Source: Elymus sibiricus | Taxonomy: Eukaryota > Streptophyta > Magnoliopsida > Poales > Poaceae | Assembly (NCBI GenBank): GCA_039707655.1 | Contig: CM077664.1 | Span: 202,424,195-202,488,194 of the forward strand | Direction: 5' to 3' | Length of the DNA: 64,000 nt | Shown here: piece after piece, positions 23,381 to 35,409 of the stretch | How the letters are laid out: each line of letters starts with the position of its first letter | How positions within the stretch are numbered: the first letter of the stretch is position 1 | Notes under the pieces: generated by a model | Told to the model about the DNA's origin: nothing | The model's database searches: none | The model's input: the letters and a program-made list of their open reading frames with translations, nothing else | Position numbers and translations under genes: made by a program

Positions 23381-26300
23381 TTACATAGTAATGAATCTAA
23401 CACCCATGGAGTCTTGGTGATGATCATGTTTTGCTCGTGGAAGAGGCTTAGTCAACGGGTCTGCCACATTCAGATCCGTGTGTACTTTGCAAATTTATAT
23501 GTCTCCATCCTTGACATATTCACGTATGGAGTTGAAGCGTCTCTTGATGTGTTTGGTCTTCTTGTGAAACCTGGGCTCCTTGGCTATGGCAATTGCTCCA
23601 GTGTTGTCACAAAAGATTGTCATTGGACCCGATGCACTAGGTATTACACCTAGATCAGATATGAACCCCTTCATCCAGACTCCTTCATGTGCTGCTTCCG
23701 AAGCAGCTATGTAGTCCGCTTCACACGTAGATGCCGCCACGACGCTCTGCTTGGAACTGCACCAACTAACAGCTCCACCAATTAATATAAATATGTATCC
23801 GGTTTGTGACTTAGAGTCATCCGGATCAGTGTCGAACCTTGCATCGACGTAACCCTTTACGACGAGCTCTTCGTCACCTCCATAAATGAGAAACATGTCC
23901 TTGGTCCTTTTCAGGTACTTCAGGATATTCTTGACCGCCGTCCAGTGATCCACTCCTGGATTACTCTGGTACCTCCCTGCCAAACTTATGGCAAGGCACA
24001 CATCAGGTCTGGTACACAGCATGGCATACATAATAGAACCTATGGCTGAGGCATAGGGAATGACTTTCATTTTCTCTATATCTTCTGCCGTGGTCGGGCA
24101 TTGAGTCTGACTCAACTTCACACCTTGCAAGACAGGCAAGAACCCTTTCTTTGACTGATCCATTTTGAACTTCTTCAAAACTTTGTCAAGGTATGTGCTT
24201 TGTGAAAGTCCTATCAAGCGTCTTGATCTATCCCTATAGATCTTGCTGCCCAATATATAAGCAGCTTCACCGAGGTCTTTCATTGAAAAATTCTTAGTCA
24301 AGTATCCCTTTATGCCATCCAGAAATTCTATATCATTTCCAATCAACAATATGACATCCACATATAATATTAGAAATGCTACAGAGCTCCCACTCACTTT
24401 CTTGTAAATACAGGCTTCACCGTAAGTCTGTACAAAACCATATGCTTTTATCACCTCATCAAAGCATATATTCCAACTCCGAGATGCTTGCACCAGTTCA
24501 TAGATGGATCGCTGGAGCTTGCACACTTTGTTAGCACCCTTAGGATCGACAAAACCTTCTGGTTGCATCATATACAACTCTTCTTTGAGAAAACCATTAA
24601 GGAATGCAGTTTTGACATCCATTTGCCAGATTTCATAATCATCGCTACGGGTGAGAAAGTCTCATCGTAGTCAACCCCTTGAACTTGTCAAAAACCTTTC
24701 GCGACAAGTCGAGCTTTGTAGACAGTGATATTACCATCAGCATCCGTCTTCCTCTTAAAAATCCATTTATTCTCAATGGCTTGCCGATCATCGGGCAAGT
24801 CCACCAAAGTCCACACTTTGTTCTCATACATGGATCCTATCTCAGATTTCATGGCCTCAAGCCATTTGTCGGAATCCGGGCTTATCATAGCTTCTTCATA
24901 GTTCGTAGGTTCGCTGTTGTCTAACAACATAACTTCCAGAACAGGATTACCGTACCACTCTGGTGCGGAACGTACTCTGGTCGACCTACGAAGTTCAGTA
25001 GTAACTTGATCTGAAGTTTCATGATCTTTATCATTATCTTCCTCTCTTATTGGTGTAGGCATCACGGGAATGGTTTTCTCTGATCAGCTACTTTCCAATT
25101 CGAGAGAAGGTACAATTACCTCATCAAGTTCTACTTTCCTCCCACTCACTTCTTTCGAGAGAAACTTCTTCTCTAGAAAGGACCCATTCTTGGCAACAAA
25201 GACCTTGCCTTCGGATCTGTGGTAGAAGGTGTACCCAATTGTTTCTTTAGGGTATCCTATGAAGACGCACTTCTCCGCTTTGGGTTCGAGCTTATCAGGT
25301 TGAAGCTTTTTCACATAAGGATCGCATCCCCAAACTTTAAGAAACGACAACTTAGGTTTCTTGCCAAACCATAGTTCATATGGTGTCGTCTCAACGGATT
25401 TAGACGGTACCCTATTTAACGTGAATGCAGCTGTCTCTAATGTATAACCCCAAAACGATAGTGGCAAATCGGTAAGAGACATCATAGAACGCACCATATC
25501 CAATAAAGTACGGTTACGACGTTCAGACACACCATTACGCTGTGGTGTTCCAGGTGGCGTGAGTTGTGAAACAATTCCACATTTTCTTAAATGAAGGCCA
25601 AACTCGTAACTCAAATATTCGCCTCCGCGATCAGATCGTAGAAACTTTATTTTCTTATTACGATGATTCTCTACTTCACTCTGAAATTCTTTGAACTTTT
25701 CAAATGTTTCAGACTTGTGTTTCATCAAGTAGATATACCCATATCTACTCAAATCATCTGTGAAGGTTAGAAAATAACGATACCCGCCGCGTGCTTCAAC
25801 ATTCAACGGACCGCATACATTGGTATGTATTATTTCCAACAAATCAGTAGCTCGCTCCATTGTTCCGGAGAACGGAGTTTTAGTCATCTTGCCCATGAGG
25901 CATGGTTCGCAAGTATCAAATGATTCATAATCAAGAGATTCCAAAAGTCCATCCGCATGGAGTTTCTTCATGCGCTTTACACCAATATGACCTAAACGGC
26001 AGTGCCACAAGTATGTTGCACTATCATTATCAACTTTGCATCTTTTGGCATCAATATTATGAATATGTGTATCACTACGATCAAGATTCAACAAGAATAG
26101 ACCATTCACAAAAGGTGCGTGACCATTAAAGATGTTACTCATATAAATAGAACAACCATTATTCTCTGACTTAAATGAATAACCGTATCGCAATAAACAA
26201 GATCCAGATATAATGTTCATGCTCAACGCTGGCACCAAATAACAATTATTGAGGTCTAAAAGTAATCCCGAAGGTAGATGTAGAGGTAGCGTGCCAACGG

Positions 26301-26493
26301 CGATCACATCAACCTTGGAACCATTCCCGACGCGCATCGTCACCTCGTCCTTAGCCAATCTTCGCTTATTCCGTAGCTCCTGTTTCGAGTTACAAATATG
26401 AGCAACCGAACCAGTATCAAATACCCAGGCGCTACTGCGAGCATTAGTGAGGAACACATCAATAACATGTATATCAAATATACCTTTGCTCAC
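23381..26493 (-). pseudogene. pol: Copia 2 pol: protease, integrase, reverse transcriptase, RNase H (inactive)
   Basis: Domains run in copia order. Protease has FDTGS at 26400-26440. Integrase (about 26000-25100) has WHCRLGHIG and CEPCLMGK zinc ligands, HTNVCGP where the family has HTD, SDRGGEY and RNGVSERRN; the first catalytic Asp is thus Asn. A TAG after LELESS and a TGA after LVAKGF break the frame, and about 45 bases are missing before 24640 in reverse transcriptase. The active site reads YVDV where the family has YVDD (the outer copia has YVDD). RNase H (about 23840-23490) has AASTCEADYIAASEA. The frame ends with a further TAA after KDGDI and a last stop at 23381-23383. The polyprotein cannot work. 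Confidence 0.9.
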
Positions 26494-27319
26494 TTTCCAT
26501 CCTTCTTATCCGCCAAATACTTGGGGCAGTTCCGCTTCCAGTGACCAGTCCCTTTGCAGTAGAAGCACTTTGTTTCAGGCCTGGGTCCAGCTTTGGGTTT
26601 CTTCGTGGGAGCGGCAACTTGCTTGCCGTTCTTCTTGAAGTTCCCCTTCTTTCCCTTGCCCTTTTTCTTGAAACTAGTGGTTTTGTTAACCATCAACACT
26701 TGATGCTCCTTCTTGATTTCTACCTCCGCTGATTTCAGCATCACGAAGAGCTCGGGAATTGTCTTCTCCATCCCTTGCATATTATAGTTCATCACGAAGC
26801 CTTTATAGCTTGGTGGTAGTGACTGAAGAACTCTGTCAATAACACTCTCAACCGGAAGATCAATTCCCAGCTGAGTCAAGTGGTTGTGGTACCCAGACAT
26901 TCTGAGTATGTGTTCACTGACAGAACTGTTTTCCTCCATCTTATAGCTAAAGAACTTGTTGGAGACTTCATATCTCTCAACCTGGGCATTAGCTTGAAAT
27001 ATCAATTTCAGCTCTTGGAACATTTCATATGCTCCGTGGCGTTCAAAACGCTTTTGCAGTCCCGATTCTAAGCCGTAGAGCATGGCACACTGAACTATCG
27101 AGTAGTCATCAGATCGAGCCTGCCAGCGTTCACAACGCCTGCAGCAGCTCCTGCAGCAGGTCCATCACCTAGCGGTGCATCAAGGACATAATTCTTCTGT
27201 GCAGCAATGAGGATAATCCTCAAGTTACGGACCCAGTCCGTGTAGTTGCTACCATCATCTTTCAACTTAGCTTTCTCTAGGAACGCATTAAAATTCAACG
27301 GAACGGTAGCACGGGCCAT
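26490..27319 (-). pseudogene. gag: Copia 2 gag with frameshift
   Basis: The start at 27319 gives MARATVPLNFNAFLEKAKLK, as in the outer copy. A one-base change near 27120 shifts the frame before the QCAM stretch, and a stop follows at 27095. The rest continues at 27083-26490 with the Gag core (LQKRFERHGAYEMFQELKL, SYKMEENSSVSEHI, SLPPSYKGF), lysine-rich linker and the zinc knuckle CFYCKGTGHWKRNC. The pol frame overlaps its end. Confidence 0.9.
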
Positions 27320-28556
27320 TTATCTACAACATAGATATGCAAAGAAACTATCAAGACTAAGTTCATGATAAATTAAGTTCAATTAATCAAATTACTAATG
27401 AACTCCCACTTAAATTAACATCCCTTAAGTTAACTAAGTGATACATGATCCAAATCAACTAGCCCATGTCCGATCATCACGTGAGATGGGATAGTCATCA
27501 ATGGTGAACATCTCCATGTTGATCATATCTACTATATGACTCATGTTCGACCTTTCGGTCCCCAGTGTTCCGAGACCATGTATGTACATGCTAGGCTCCT
27601 CAAGTTTAACCCAAGTATTCTGCTTGTGTAAAACTGGCTTACACCCGTTGTATGTGAACGTAGAATCTATCACACCCGATCATCACGAGGTGCTTCGAAA
27701 CGATGAACTTTAGCAACGGTGCATACTCGGGGAGAACACTTTTATCTTGAAATTTAGTGAAGGGATCATCTTATAATGCTACCGCCGTTCTAAGCAAAAT
27801 AAGATGCATAAAGGATAAACATCACATGCAATCAAAATATGTGACATGATATGGCCATCATCTTGTGCTTTTGATCTCCATCTCCAAAGCATCGTCATGA
27901 TCTCCATCGTCACCGGCTCGACACCTTGATCTCCATCGTTGCGTCGTGGTCGTCTCGCCAACTATTGCTTCTACAACTATTGCTAACGCATAGCGATAAA
28001 GTAAAGCAATTACATGGCGCTTGCATTTCATACAATAAAGAGACAACCTTAAGGCTCCTGCCGGTTGCCGATAAATTACAAAACATGATTATCTCATACA
28101 ATAACGTATATCACATCATGTCTTAACCATATCACATCACAGCATACCCTGCAAAAACAAGTTAGACGTCCTCTACTTTGTTGTTGCAAGTTTTACGTGG
28201 CTGCTACGGGCTTCTAGCAAGAACCGTTCTTACCTACGGCACAAAACCACAACGGTCATTTATCAAGTTTGATGTTTTAACCTTCAACAAGGACCGGCCG
28301 CAGTCAAATTCGATTCAACTAAAGTAGGAGAAACAGACACCCGCCAGCCACCTTTATGCAAAACAAGTTGCATGTCTGTCGGTGGAACCGGTCTCATGTA
28401 CGTGGACATGTAAGGTTGGTCCGGGCCGCTTCATCTTACAATACCGCCGAATCAAAATAAGACGTTGGTGGTAAGCAGTATGACGATCACCGCCCACAAC
28501 TCTTTGTGTTCTACTCGTGCATATCATCTACGCATAGACCTGGCTCATGATGCCAC
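27320..28556 (-). other. Copia 2 leader and primer binding site
   Basis: The 5' LTR is followed on the minus strand by G and then TGGCATCATGAGCC (28542-28555), close to the initiator-Met primer site TGGTATCAGAGC of copia elements. The leader to gag is non-coding and matches the leader at 1200-2140 of the outer copia. Confidence 0.75.
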
Positions 28557-28780
28557 TGTTGGGGAACGTTGCATGGAAAACAAAAAAATTCTACGCACAC
28601 GCAAGATCTATCCATGGAGATGCATAGCTACGAGAGGGGGAGTGTGTCTACATACCCTCGTAGACCGTAAGCGGAAGCGTTAGAACAACGCGGTTGATGT
28701 CGTTGAACAACTTCACGATCCAACCGACCGAGCACCGAACGTACGGCACCTCCGTGTTCAGCACACGTTCAGCTTGGTTA
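28557..28780 (-). repeat. Copia 2 5' LTR remnant
   Basis: This is the last 224 bases of the LTR, matching 21606-21830 with few changes. It breaks at about 28776-28780, where family B LTR sequence starts. Confidence 0.9.
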
Positions 28781-28924
28781 AGAGAGACCATCTTCATCCT
28801 ACACCTCCCATGGATTATTAAACCTTAGGTCATCCACTTGAGGGAAATTTGCTGTTGTCCTACAAAACTCTACGCTTGGAGGCCCAACAGAGTCTACAAG
28901 AATAAAGTTGTGTAGTTTACATCA
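28781..28924 (+). repeat. Family B LTR, right end
   Basis: It reads into GGCCCAACA, CAAGAATAAAGTTG and ends TTTACATCA, the reverse of the LTR start at 35410 and 42909. The next five bases, CGATG, duplicate 2671-2675. It is therefore the other end of the LTR beginning at 2676; about 930 central bases are missing. Confidence 0.85.
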
Positions 28925-28929
28925 CGATG

Positions 28930-31918
28930 AACTATAATATGCTAGGGATGGAGAAGACACTCCCTGAGCTTTTTACGATGCTTAAACCCGCGAAAGTGGA
29001 AATCTAGAAAGAGCATCAAGTGTTGATGGTCAAAAAGACCACCAGTTTCAAGAAGGACAAGGGAAAGAAAGGGAACTTCAAGAAGAATGGCAGGCCAGTT
29101 GCCGCTCCCGTGAAGAAACCCAAGGCTGGACCCAAACCTGAGACTGAGTGCTTCTATTGCAAGGGGAATGGCCACTGGAAGCGAAACTGCCCTAAGTACT
29201 TGGCAGATAAGAAGGCTGGCAACGTCAACAAAGGTATATTTGATATACATGTTATTGATGTGTACCTTACTAGTGCTCGTAGTAGCACCTGGGTATTTGA
29301 TACTGGTTCGGTTGCTAATATTTGTAACTCGAAATAGGAGCTGCTGAATAAATGAAGGCTAGCTAAGGACGAGGTGACGATGCACGTTAGAAATGGCTCC
29401 AAGTTTGATGTGGTCACCATCGTCATGCTCCCTCTATGTCTACCTTGAGGATTAGTTTTAAACCTCAATAATTGTTATTTGGTGCCCGCGTTGAGCATGA
29501 ACATTATATCTGGATCTTGTTTATTGCGAGACGATTATTCATTAAAATCAGAGAATAATGGTTGTTCTACTTATATGAATAATATCTTTTATGGTCATGC
29601 ACCCTATGTGAATTGTTTATTCCGGTTGAATCTCGATCGTGGTGATACACATCTTCATAATATTGATGCCAAAAGATGCAAAGTGAATGATGATAGTACC
29701 ACATACTTGTGGCACTGCCGCTTAGGTCATATTGGTGTAAAGCGCATGAAGAAACTCCATACTGATGGACTTTTCGAATCACTTGACTTTGAATCATCTG
29801 ATACATGCGAACCATGCCTCATGGGTAAGATGACTAAAACCCCATTTTCCGGTACAATGGAGCGGGCAAGTGACTTGTTGGAAATAACACATACCGATGT
29901 ATGTGGTCCAATGCGTTTTGAAGCACGCGGTGGATATCGTTATTCCTGACCTTCACGGATAATTTAAGTAGATGTGGGTATATTTACTTAATGAAACACA
30001 AGTCTGAAATATTTGAAAAGTTCAAGGAGTTTCAGAGTAAAGTAGAGAATCATCGTAACAAGAAGATAACATTTCTATGATCTAATCGTGGAGGTAAATA
30101 TCTGAATTACGAGTTTGGTATGCATTTAAGACAATGTGGAATTGCTTCACAACTCACGCCACCTGGAACACCATAGCGTAATGATGTGTTCGAACATCGT
30201 AATCGTACTCTATTGGATATAGTGCGTTCTACGATGTCTCTTACCGATTTGCCACTATCGTTTTGGGGTTATGCATTAGAGACAACCGCATTCACTTTAA
30301 ATAGGGCACCGTCTAAATCCATTGAGACGATACCGTATGAATTATGGTTTGGCAAGAAACCTAAGCCATCATTTCTTAAAGTTTGGGGATGCGATGCTTA
30401 TGTCAAGAGGCTTCAGCCGGATAAGCCTGAACCCAAAGCGGAGAAGTGCGTCTTCATAGAATACCCTAAAGAGACAGTTGGGTATACCTTCTATCACTGA
30501 TACGAAAGCAAGATCTTTGTTGCCAAGAATTTATCCTTTCTAGAGACGGAGTTTCTCTCGAAAGAAGTGAGTGGGAGGAAGGTGGAGCTTGATGAGGTAA
30601 TCGTACCTTCTCTCGAATTGGAGAGTAGCGCATCACAGAAAGAAGTTCTCGCGATGCCTACACCAGCCAGAGAGGAAGCTAATGATGATGATCATGAAAC
30701 TTCTAATCAAGCTACTACTGAACTTTGCACGTAGGTCGACCAGGACACGTACCGCCCCTGATTAGTATGGTAATCCTGTCCTGGAAGTCATGTTGTTGGA
30801 CAACGGTGAACCTACAAACTATGAAGAAGCAATGATGAGCCCGGATTCTGACAAATGGCTTGATTGAGGCCATTAAATCCAAGATAGGCTCCATGTATGA
30901 AAACCAAGTATGGACTTTGGTAGACTTACCTAATGACCGAAAGGCCATTGAGAACAAATGGATCTTTAAGAAGAAGACTGACGTTGATGGAAATGTCACC
31001 GTTTATAAAGCTCGACTTGTCGCGAAGGGTTTGCGACAAGTTCAAGGGGTTGACTGCGATGAGACTTTCTCACCCGTAGTGATGCTAAAGTCTGTTATGA
31101 TTATGTTAGTAATTGCTGCATTTTTCGATTATGAAATCTGGCAGATGGACGTCAAAACAGCGTTCCTTAATAGTTTCCTTAAGGAAGAGTTGTATATGAT
31201 GCAAACGGAAGGTTTTGTTGATCCTATGGATGCTAATAAGGTATGCAAGCTCCAGCGATCCATTTATGGACTGGTCCAAGCATTTCGGAGTTGTAATATT
31301 CGCTTTGATGAGGTGATCAAAGCTTTCGGATTTATCCAAACTTATGGAGAAGCTTGTATTTACAAGAAAGTGAGTGGGAGCTCTGTAGCATTTCTAATAC
31401 TGTATGTGGATGACATATTATTGATTGGAAATGATATAGAATTTTTGGAAAGCATAATGGGTTTTTTGAACAAGAGGTTTTCAATGAAAGACCTCGGTGA
31501 AGCTGCTTACATATTGGGCATCAAGATCTATAGAGATAGATCAAGACGCCTAATAGGACTTTCACAAAGTACATACCTTGACAAAGTTTTGAAGAAGTTC
31601 AAAATGGACCAGTCGAAGAAGGGGTTCTTGCCTGTGTTGCAAGGTGTGAAGTTGAGTAAGACTCAAAGCCCAACCACGGCAGACAAAAGAGAAAGGATGA
31701 AAGTCGTCCCATATGCCTCAGCTGTAGGCTCTATCATGTATGTCATGCTGTGTACGAGACCTTATGTGTGCCTTGCCATAAGTTTGGCTGGGAGGTATCA
31801 GAGTGATCCAAGAGTGGATCACTAGACAGTGGTAAAAAATATCCTTAAGTACCTAAAGATGACTAAGGAAATGTTTCTCATTTATGGAGGTGACAAAGAG
31901 CTCGTCGTAAAGGGCGAC
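28930..31918 (+). pseudogene. pol: Outer copia gag 3' half and pol, decayed
   Basis: Gag resumes with NYNMLGMEKTLPELF, has a TAG at 29005-29007 and the zinc knuckle CFYCKGNGHWKRNC (29149-29192). Protease keeps FDTGS and then a TAG at 29336. Integrase (29479-30500) keeps WHCRLGHIG, CEPCLMGK and HTDVCGP, but has a frameshift near 29945, SNRGG where SDRGG is expected (second catalytic Asp lost), and stops near 30078 and 30174. Reverse transcriptase (30860-31825) is open and keeps YVDD (LYVDDILLIGND). RNase H is lost: the match ends at about 31918. Confidence 0.85.
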
Positions 31919-32696
31919 CAAAAGACATTGCACCAATTTTTTTTTGAGATTTCCCGCAGGAAAGGTTCCACGGTGGCCAAGGCCTTGAGGATAGTGCTTG
32001 GGTGTGTCTACATTGTAATCACTTGTATCATTTGTTCATCGAAGTGCATCGAATTGCATATGTGTGTGTTGGGCTAGGTCGAAGCCAATCTTTTCTTTTG
32101 GCATGGGCTTGAACAAAAAATCGAGACTGAGTTGACATCACAGAGAGGGTCGTAAACAACAAGCGATAAAATTTTACTAGATGTCTCGTTGCACCAAACG
32201 GCTCAAAAACCAATTCAAACAAAGAACTAAAAGCAAATGTTTGCTTAATGCAAGAAAGCAACAGACTAGATTAATAGTAGATTCAAATAGTTGAGTCCGC
32301 AATTAGAAGATCTGAGTAGCTGTACACCTAGGTGACACAATAAAATGTCGGCGAGACCTGATAACATAGAGCACTGTGTGTAGGAGCAATTCTTAGGAAT
32401 AGTGGTCAGATGTGGCACTTTATGAGGCTATCATTAGGACAGAAGATATATTAATGTTAAAATAACTTTTGAAATTCATATGTTCTGTGAACAACAATAC
32501 AACATATGTTTGTACCATGATTCTATTCCAACAAGTTAAACAACTTGGCAATTAATGACACATCGGCATCGTCCACATCCATTTGATATCGTTGGCACTT
32601 GCATTCACCTAAGGTAAGGCCAACTCCAACCGACCGACGCAGGCGGACGTGGATTTGGTCCGCTTTTTGTCTGTTTGGATCGGTTGTTGGGGCGGC
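31919..32696. other. Unassigned stretch between copia pol and its 3' LTR
   Basis: This AT-rich DNA has no supported gene and does not match the copia 3' end that should be here (RNase H, polypurine tract). The last 80 bases contain GGCCAACTCCAAC and GGACGTGGATTTGG, which look like part of a grass MITE or low-copy genic DNA, though I cannot pair its ends. It probably replaced the 3' internal part of the copia by deletion and repair. Confidence 0.4.
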
Positions 32697-33846
32697 TGTT
32701 GGAAATATGCCCTACAGGCAATAATAAAGATGTTATTATCATATTTCCTTGTTCATGATAAATGTTTATTATCCATGCTAGAATTGTATTAACTAGAAAC
32801 TTAAATACATGTGTGGATACATAAACAGACACCATGTCCCTGGTAAGCCTCTACTAGACTAGCTCGTTGATTAAAGATGGTTAAGGTTTCTTAACCATAG
32901 GCATGAGTTGTCATTTAATAATGGGATCAAATCATTAGGAGAATTATGTGATGGACAGATCCAACTATAAGCTTAGCATCAGATCGCATCACTTAGTTTA
33001 TTTGTTACAACTTTCTTCATGTCAACTACCTGTTCCTTAGACCATGAGATCGTGCCACTCCCAAATACCGGAAGAATGCTTTGTGGGTTATCAAACGTCA
33101 CTTCGTAACTGGGTGATCATAAAGGTGCTCTACAGGTATCTCGGAAAGTGTTTGTTGGGTTGCATGGATCGAGACTGGGATTTGTCGCTCCGTGTGAAAG
33201 AGAGATATCTCTGGGCCCTCTCGGTAATACAACATCATGAATAGCTCACAAGCGTGTGACTAATGAGTTTAGTCACGGGATCTTGTATTACAAAACGAGT
33301 AAAGAGACTTGCCGGTAATGAGATTGAACTAGGTATGGAGATACCGACGATCGAATCTCGGGCAAGTAACATATCGCCGGACAAAGGGAATTGTATACGG
33401 GATTAACTAAATCCTCGACATCGTGGTTCAAACCGATAAAGATCTTCGTTGAATATGTGGGAATCAATATGGGTGTCCAGGTCCCGCTATTGATTATTGA
33501 TCGGAGAGGTGTCTCGGTCATGCCTGCATGATTCTCGAACCCGTAGGGTCACACACTTAACGTTCGGTAACGCTAGGGTAGCATTGGGATATTAATATTG
33601 GCAAGACCGAATATTGTTCGGAGCCATCCGGGACATCATGAGGAGCTCCGGAATGATCTGGAGGTAAAGATTTATATATGGGAAGTCATATTCAGGGTTC
33701 CGGAAAATGTTCGGGATTTTTCGGTATTGTACCGAGAAGGTTCTAGAAGGTTCCGGAGTGAGGCCCACCTGCATGGGGGGACCCACATGGACGTGGCTAG
33801 TGGGGCAATGCCCCACACCCCTGATCTAGGCGCACCAAGACCCCCT
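32697..33846 (+). repeat. Outer copia 3' LTR, 3' end missing
   Basis: It starts TGTTGGAAATATGCCC and runs through the segment shared with 1-600. It breaks after CACCAAGACCCCC, where a family A LTR end begins at 33847. Confidence 0.9.
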
Positions 33847-34152
33847 TGCTACTTGTAAGCTGCGTTGGGATTTTCCCCGAAGAGGAAGGGTGAAGCAATA
33901 TAGTAGCAGATAGTATTTCCCTCAGTGAGAACCAAGGTTATCGAACCAATAGGAGAACCAAGCAAACCCTAGTCAAGCATTACTTACACACAAGAGAGCA
34001 AATACTTGCACCCAACACGGGCAAGAGGGTTGTCAATCCCCTAAAACTCGTTACTTGCAATGATTTAAATCTGATAGTGATACATATATAAATTGAAAAG
34101 TAAATAAAAAGTAAAATAATTGCAGCAAGGTAATTTACTGTTTTCTAATATA
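33847..34152 (-). repeat. Family A LTR end fragment
   Basis: TGCTACTTGT at its left edge is the LTR terminus on the minus strand, as at 10164 and 60753. The 306-base match stops at TTTTCTAATATA, where CACTA-like element 2 begins. Confidence 0.85.
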
Positions 34153-34790
34153 CACTAGTGCAGTGACCTGCTATACAAACGGTTTTTACCCCCTTTCAGC
34201 GACAGAGTTTTAAACCGTCGCCTTGCCTGTGTGTGTGATAGGGTGGTCCTTTCCACACGACCCAGAAACAGTCCGTGATAGGGCCTCCGGTCACACACGC
34301 CGGGTTAAAAGAGCTCTTGTGCGATTGGGTGAGCCATCGCAGACAATTATACTGGCCCAATCATTTCCGTTCGTATGTACATCCCACACAGTGAATCCAA
34401 GACAAACGTTTCCGTTTGTATATACATCCCACACAGTGAATCCCAGACAAACGTTTTCGTTCGTATATACACCCCACACAATTTTCTGCATCACATCGTC
34501 TGTGCTAGCATTGCCATTGCAGACGATAATAATAATTTTATCGGTTGTGTTATTGAATGCATCACGCACGGTGTCTAGAACAAACTGTGTGGCATAGGCT
34601 GTCCATCACACACACTTTTTATGTGGAAAACATTTCTGCAAGGTGGCCTAATGCAAACAGTTGTCCAGAGGAAGTCGTGTGTGATTGTTCATTGATCCAA
34701 CACATTTACTTCCTAGAAACTGTGTGGGTTGTCTGAGATCATCGCCCACGGTGTTGTCTCAATAACCATTTGCACTAGAAAAACCCAACA
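34153..34790. repeat. CACTA-like terminal region with a 45-base tandem repeat
   Basis: Terminal and subterminal CACAC/GTGTG motifs fill this region. A 45-base unit containing TACATCCCACACAGTGAATC starts at 34378, 34423 and (partial, changed) 34468. No gene is supported; short ORFs follow the repeat. The next 240 bases (34791-35031) look like 3' UTR of the B3 pseudogene. Confidence 0.75.
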
Positions 34791-35409
34791 AGTAGGCTAA
34801 TTGGCCTATTATTATTAATCCATTTAGTAATCAAATTTACATTTCATATTAAACACACAATATATTTCATTTTCGTATTACGGAACCAGGATTTCATAAT
34901 TGAAATACATCAGAGTACAACATCATATAGCTTCAACACTCACTCACACCATATAGGCATATAGCTAGCTACCCCATTACACAATAGCACCAAGTTTCAC
35001 ATGCAACATCTAAAACCTTTGGAAATTAGCATCATAGACGGTAGATAGATAGATGAATCTCATCTGGAAAACTGCTAAAGCGGAAGGCGAATATTGAGCC
35101 TTCAATGATGTTGAAGGTCCTTGCAACTTCAGGCCAGTGCCTGTGGATGATTGACCGCCCATCTTTCGTCCTCTTGAGGAAGACTTCAATATTGTACCGT
35201 GGGTGTTGTATGAACACCTTCCTCACCTCTTGACCATACATGTGGTTAGAGAGGTAATCATCTGTGAACTGCTTTGGAAAGGCCTAAAAACAAAGATATG
35301 CGTAAATATCTTCTCTGAATTTTGAAATGGCGCAAAGGAATAAAAAAACAAGGTAGTATAAGAGTTAGTACCATCCTCTAGTTCACTGATGTCTTCTTCA
35401 TTGTGCAGT

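Larger units (their letters stand above)
21606..28780 (-). mobile_element. Ty1/copia retrotransposon 2, BARE/Angela-like, 5' LTR truncated
   Basis: On the minus strand: truncated 5' LTR (28557-28780), primer site, leader, gag, pol (protease, integrase, reverse transcriptase, RNase H), polypurine tract and full 3' LTR (21606-23347). It is the same family as the outer element but better preserved. Damage includes a gag frameshift, a deletion in reverse transcriptase and changes at two catalytic residues. The 5' LTR breaks at 28780 into the right part of a family B LTR, so no target duplication can be checked. Integration lies directly beside the F-box gene stop codon. Confidence 0.9.
1..33846 (+). 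mobile_element. Ty1/copia retrotransposon, BARE/Angela/WIS-like, old outer element, interrupted
   Basis: This is the outermost element seen. Its order is a partial 5' LTR (1-1162), leader, start of gag (2148-2675), a 26-kb block of foreign DNA (2676-28924), the rest of gag and pol (28930-31918), unassigned DNA, and a truncated 3' LTR (32697-33846). The two gag halves join at the same codon region, and CGATG is duplicated on both sides of the inserted block (2671-2675 and 28925-28929). Where they overlap, the two LTRs are nearly the same. The left end lies outside the window. Many stops and lost catalytic residues show that it is long dead. The link between the two LTRs and the pol between them is inferred, because 31919-32696 is foreign. 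Confidence 0.8.

Noticed and set aside
29479..29949. Separate integrase gene
   Set aside because: It is one frame piece of the decayed copia pol, continuous with 30186-30500 after stops and a frameshift.
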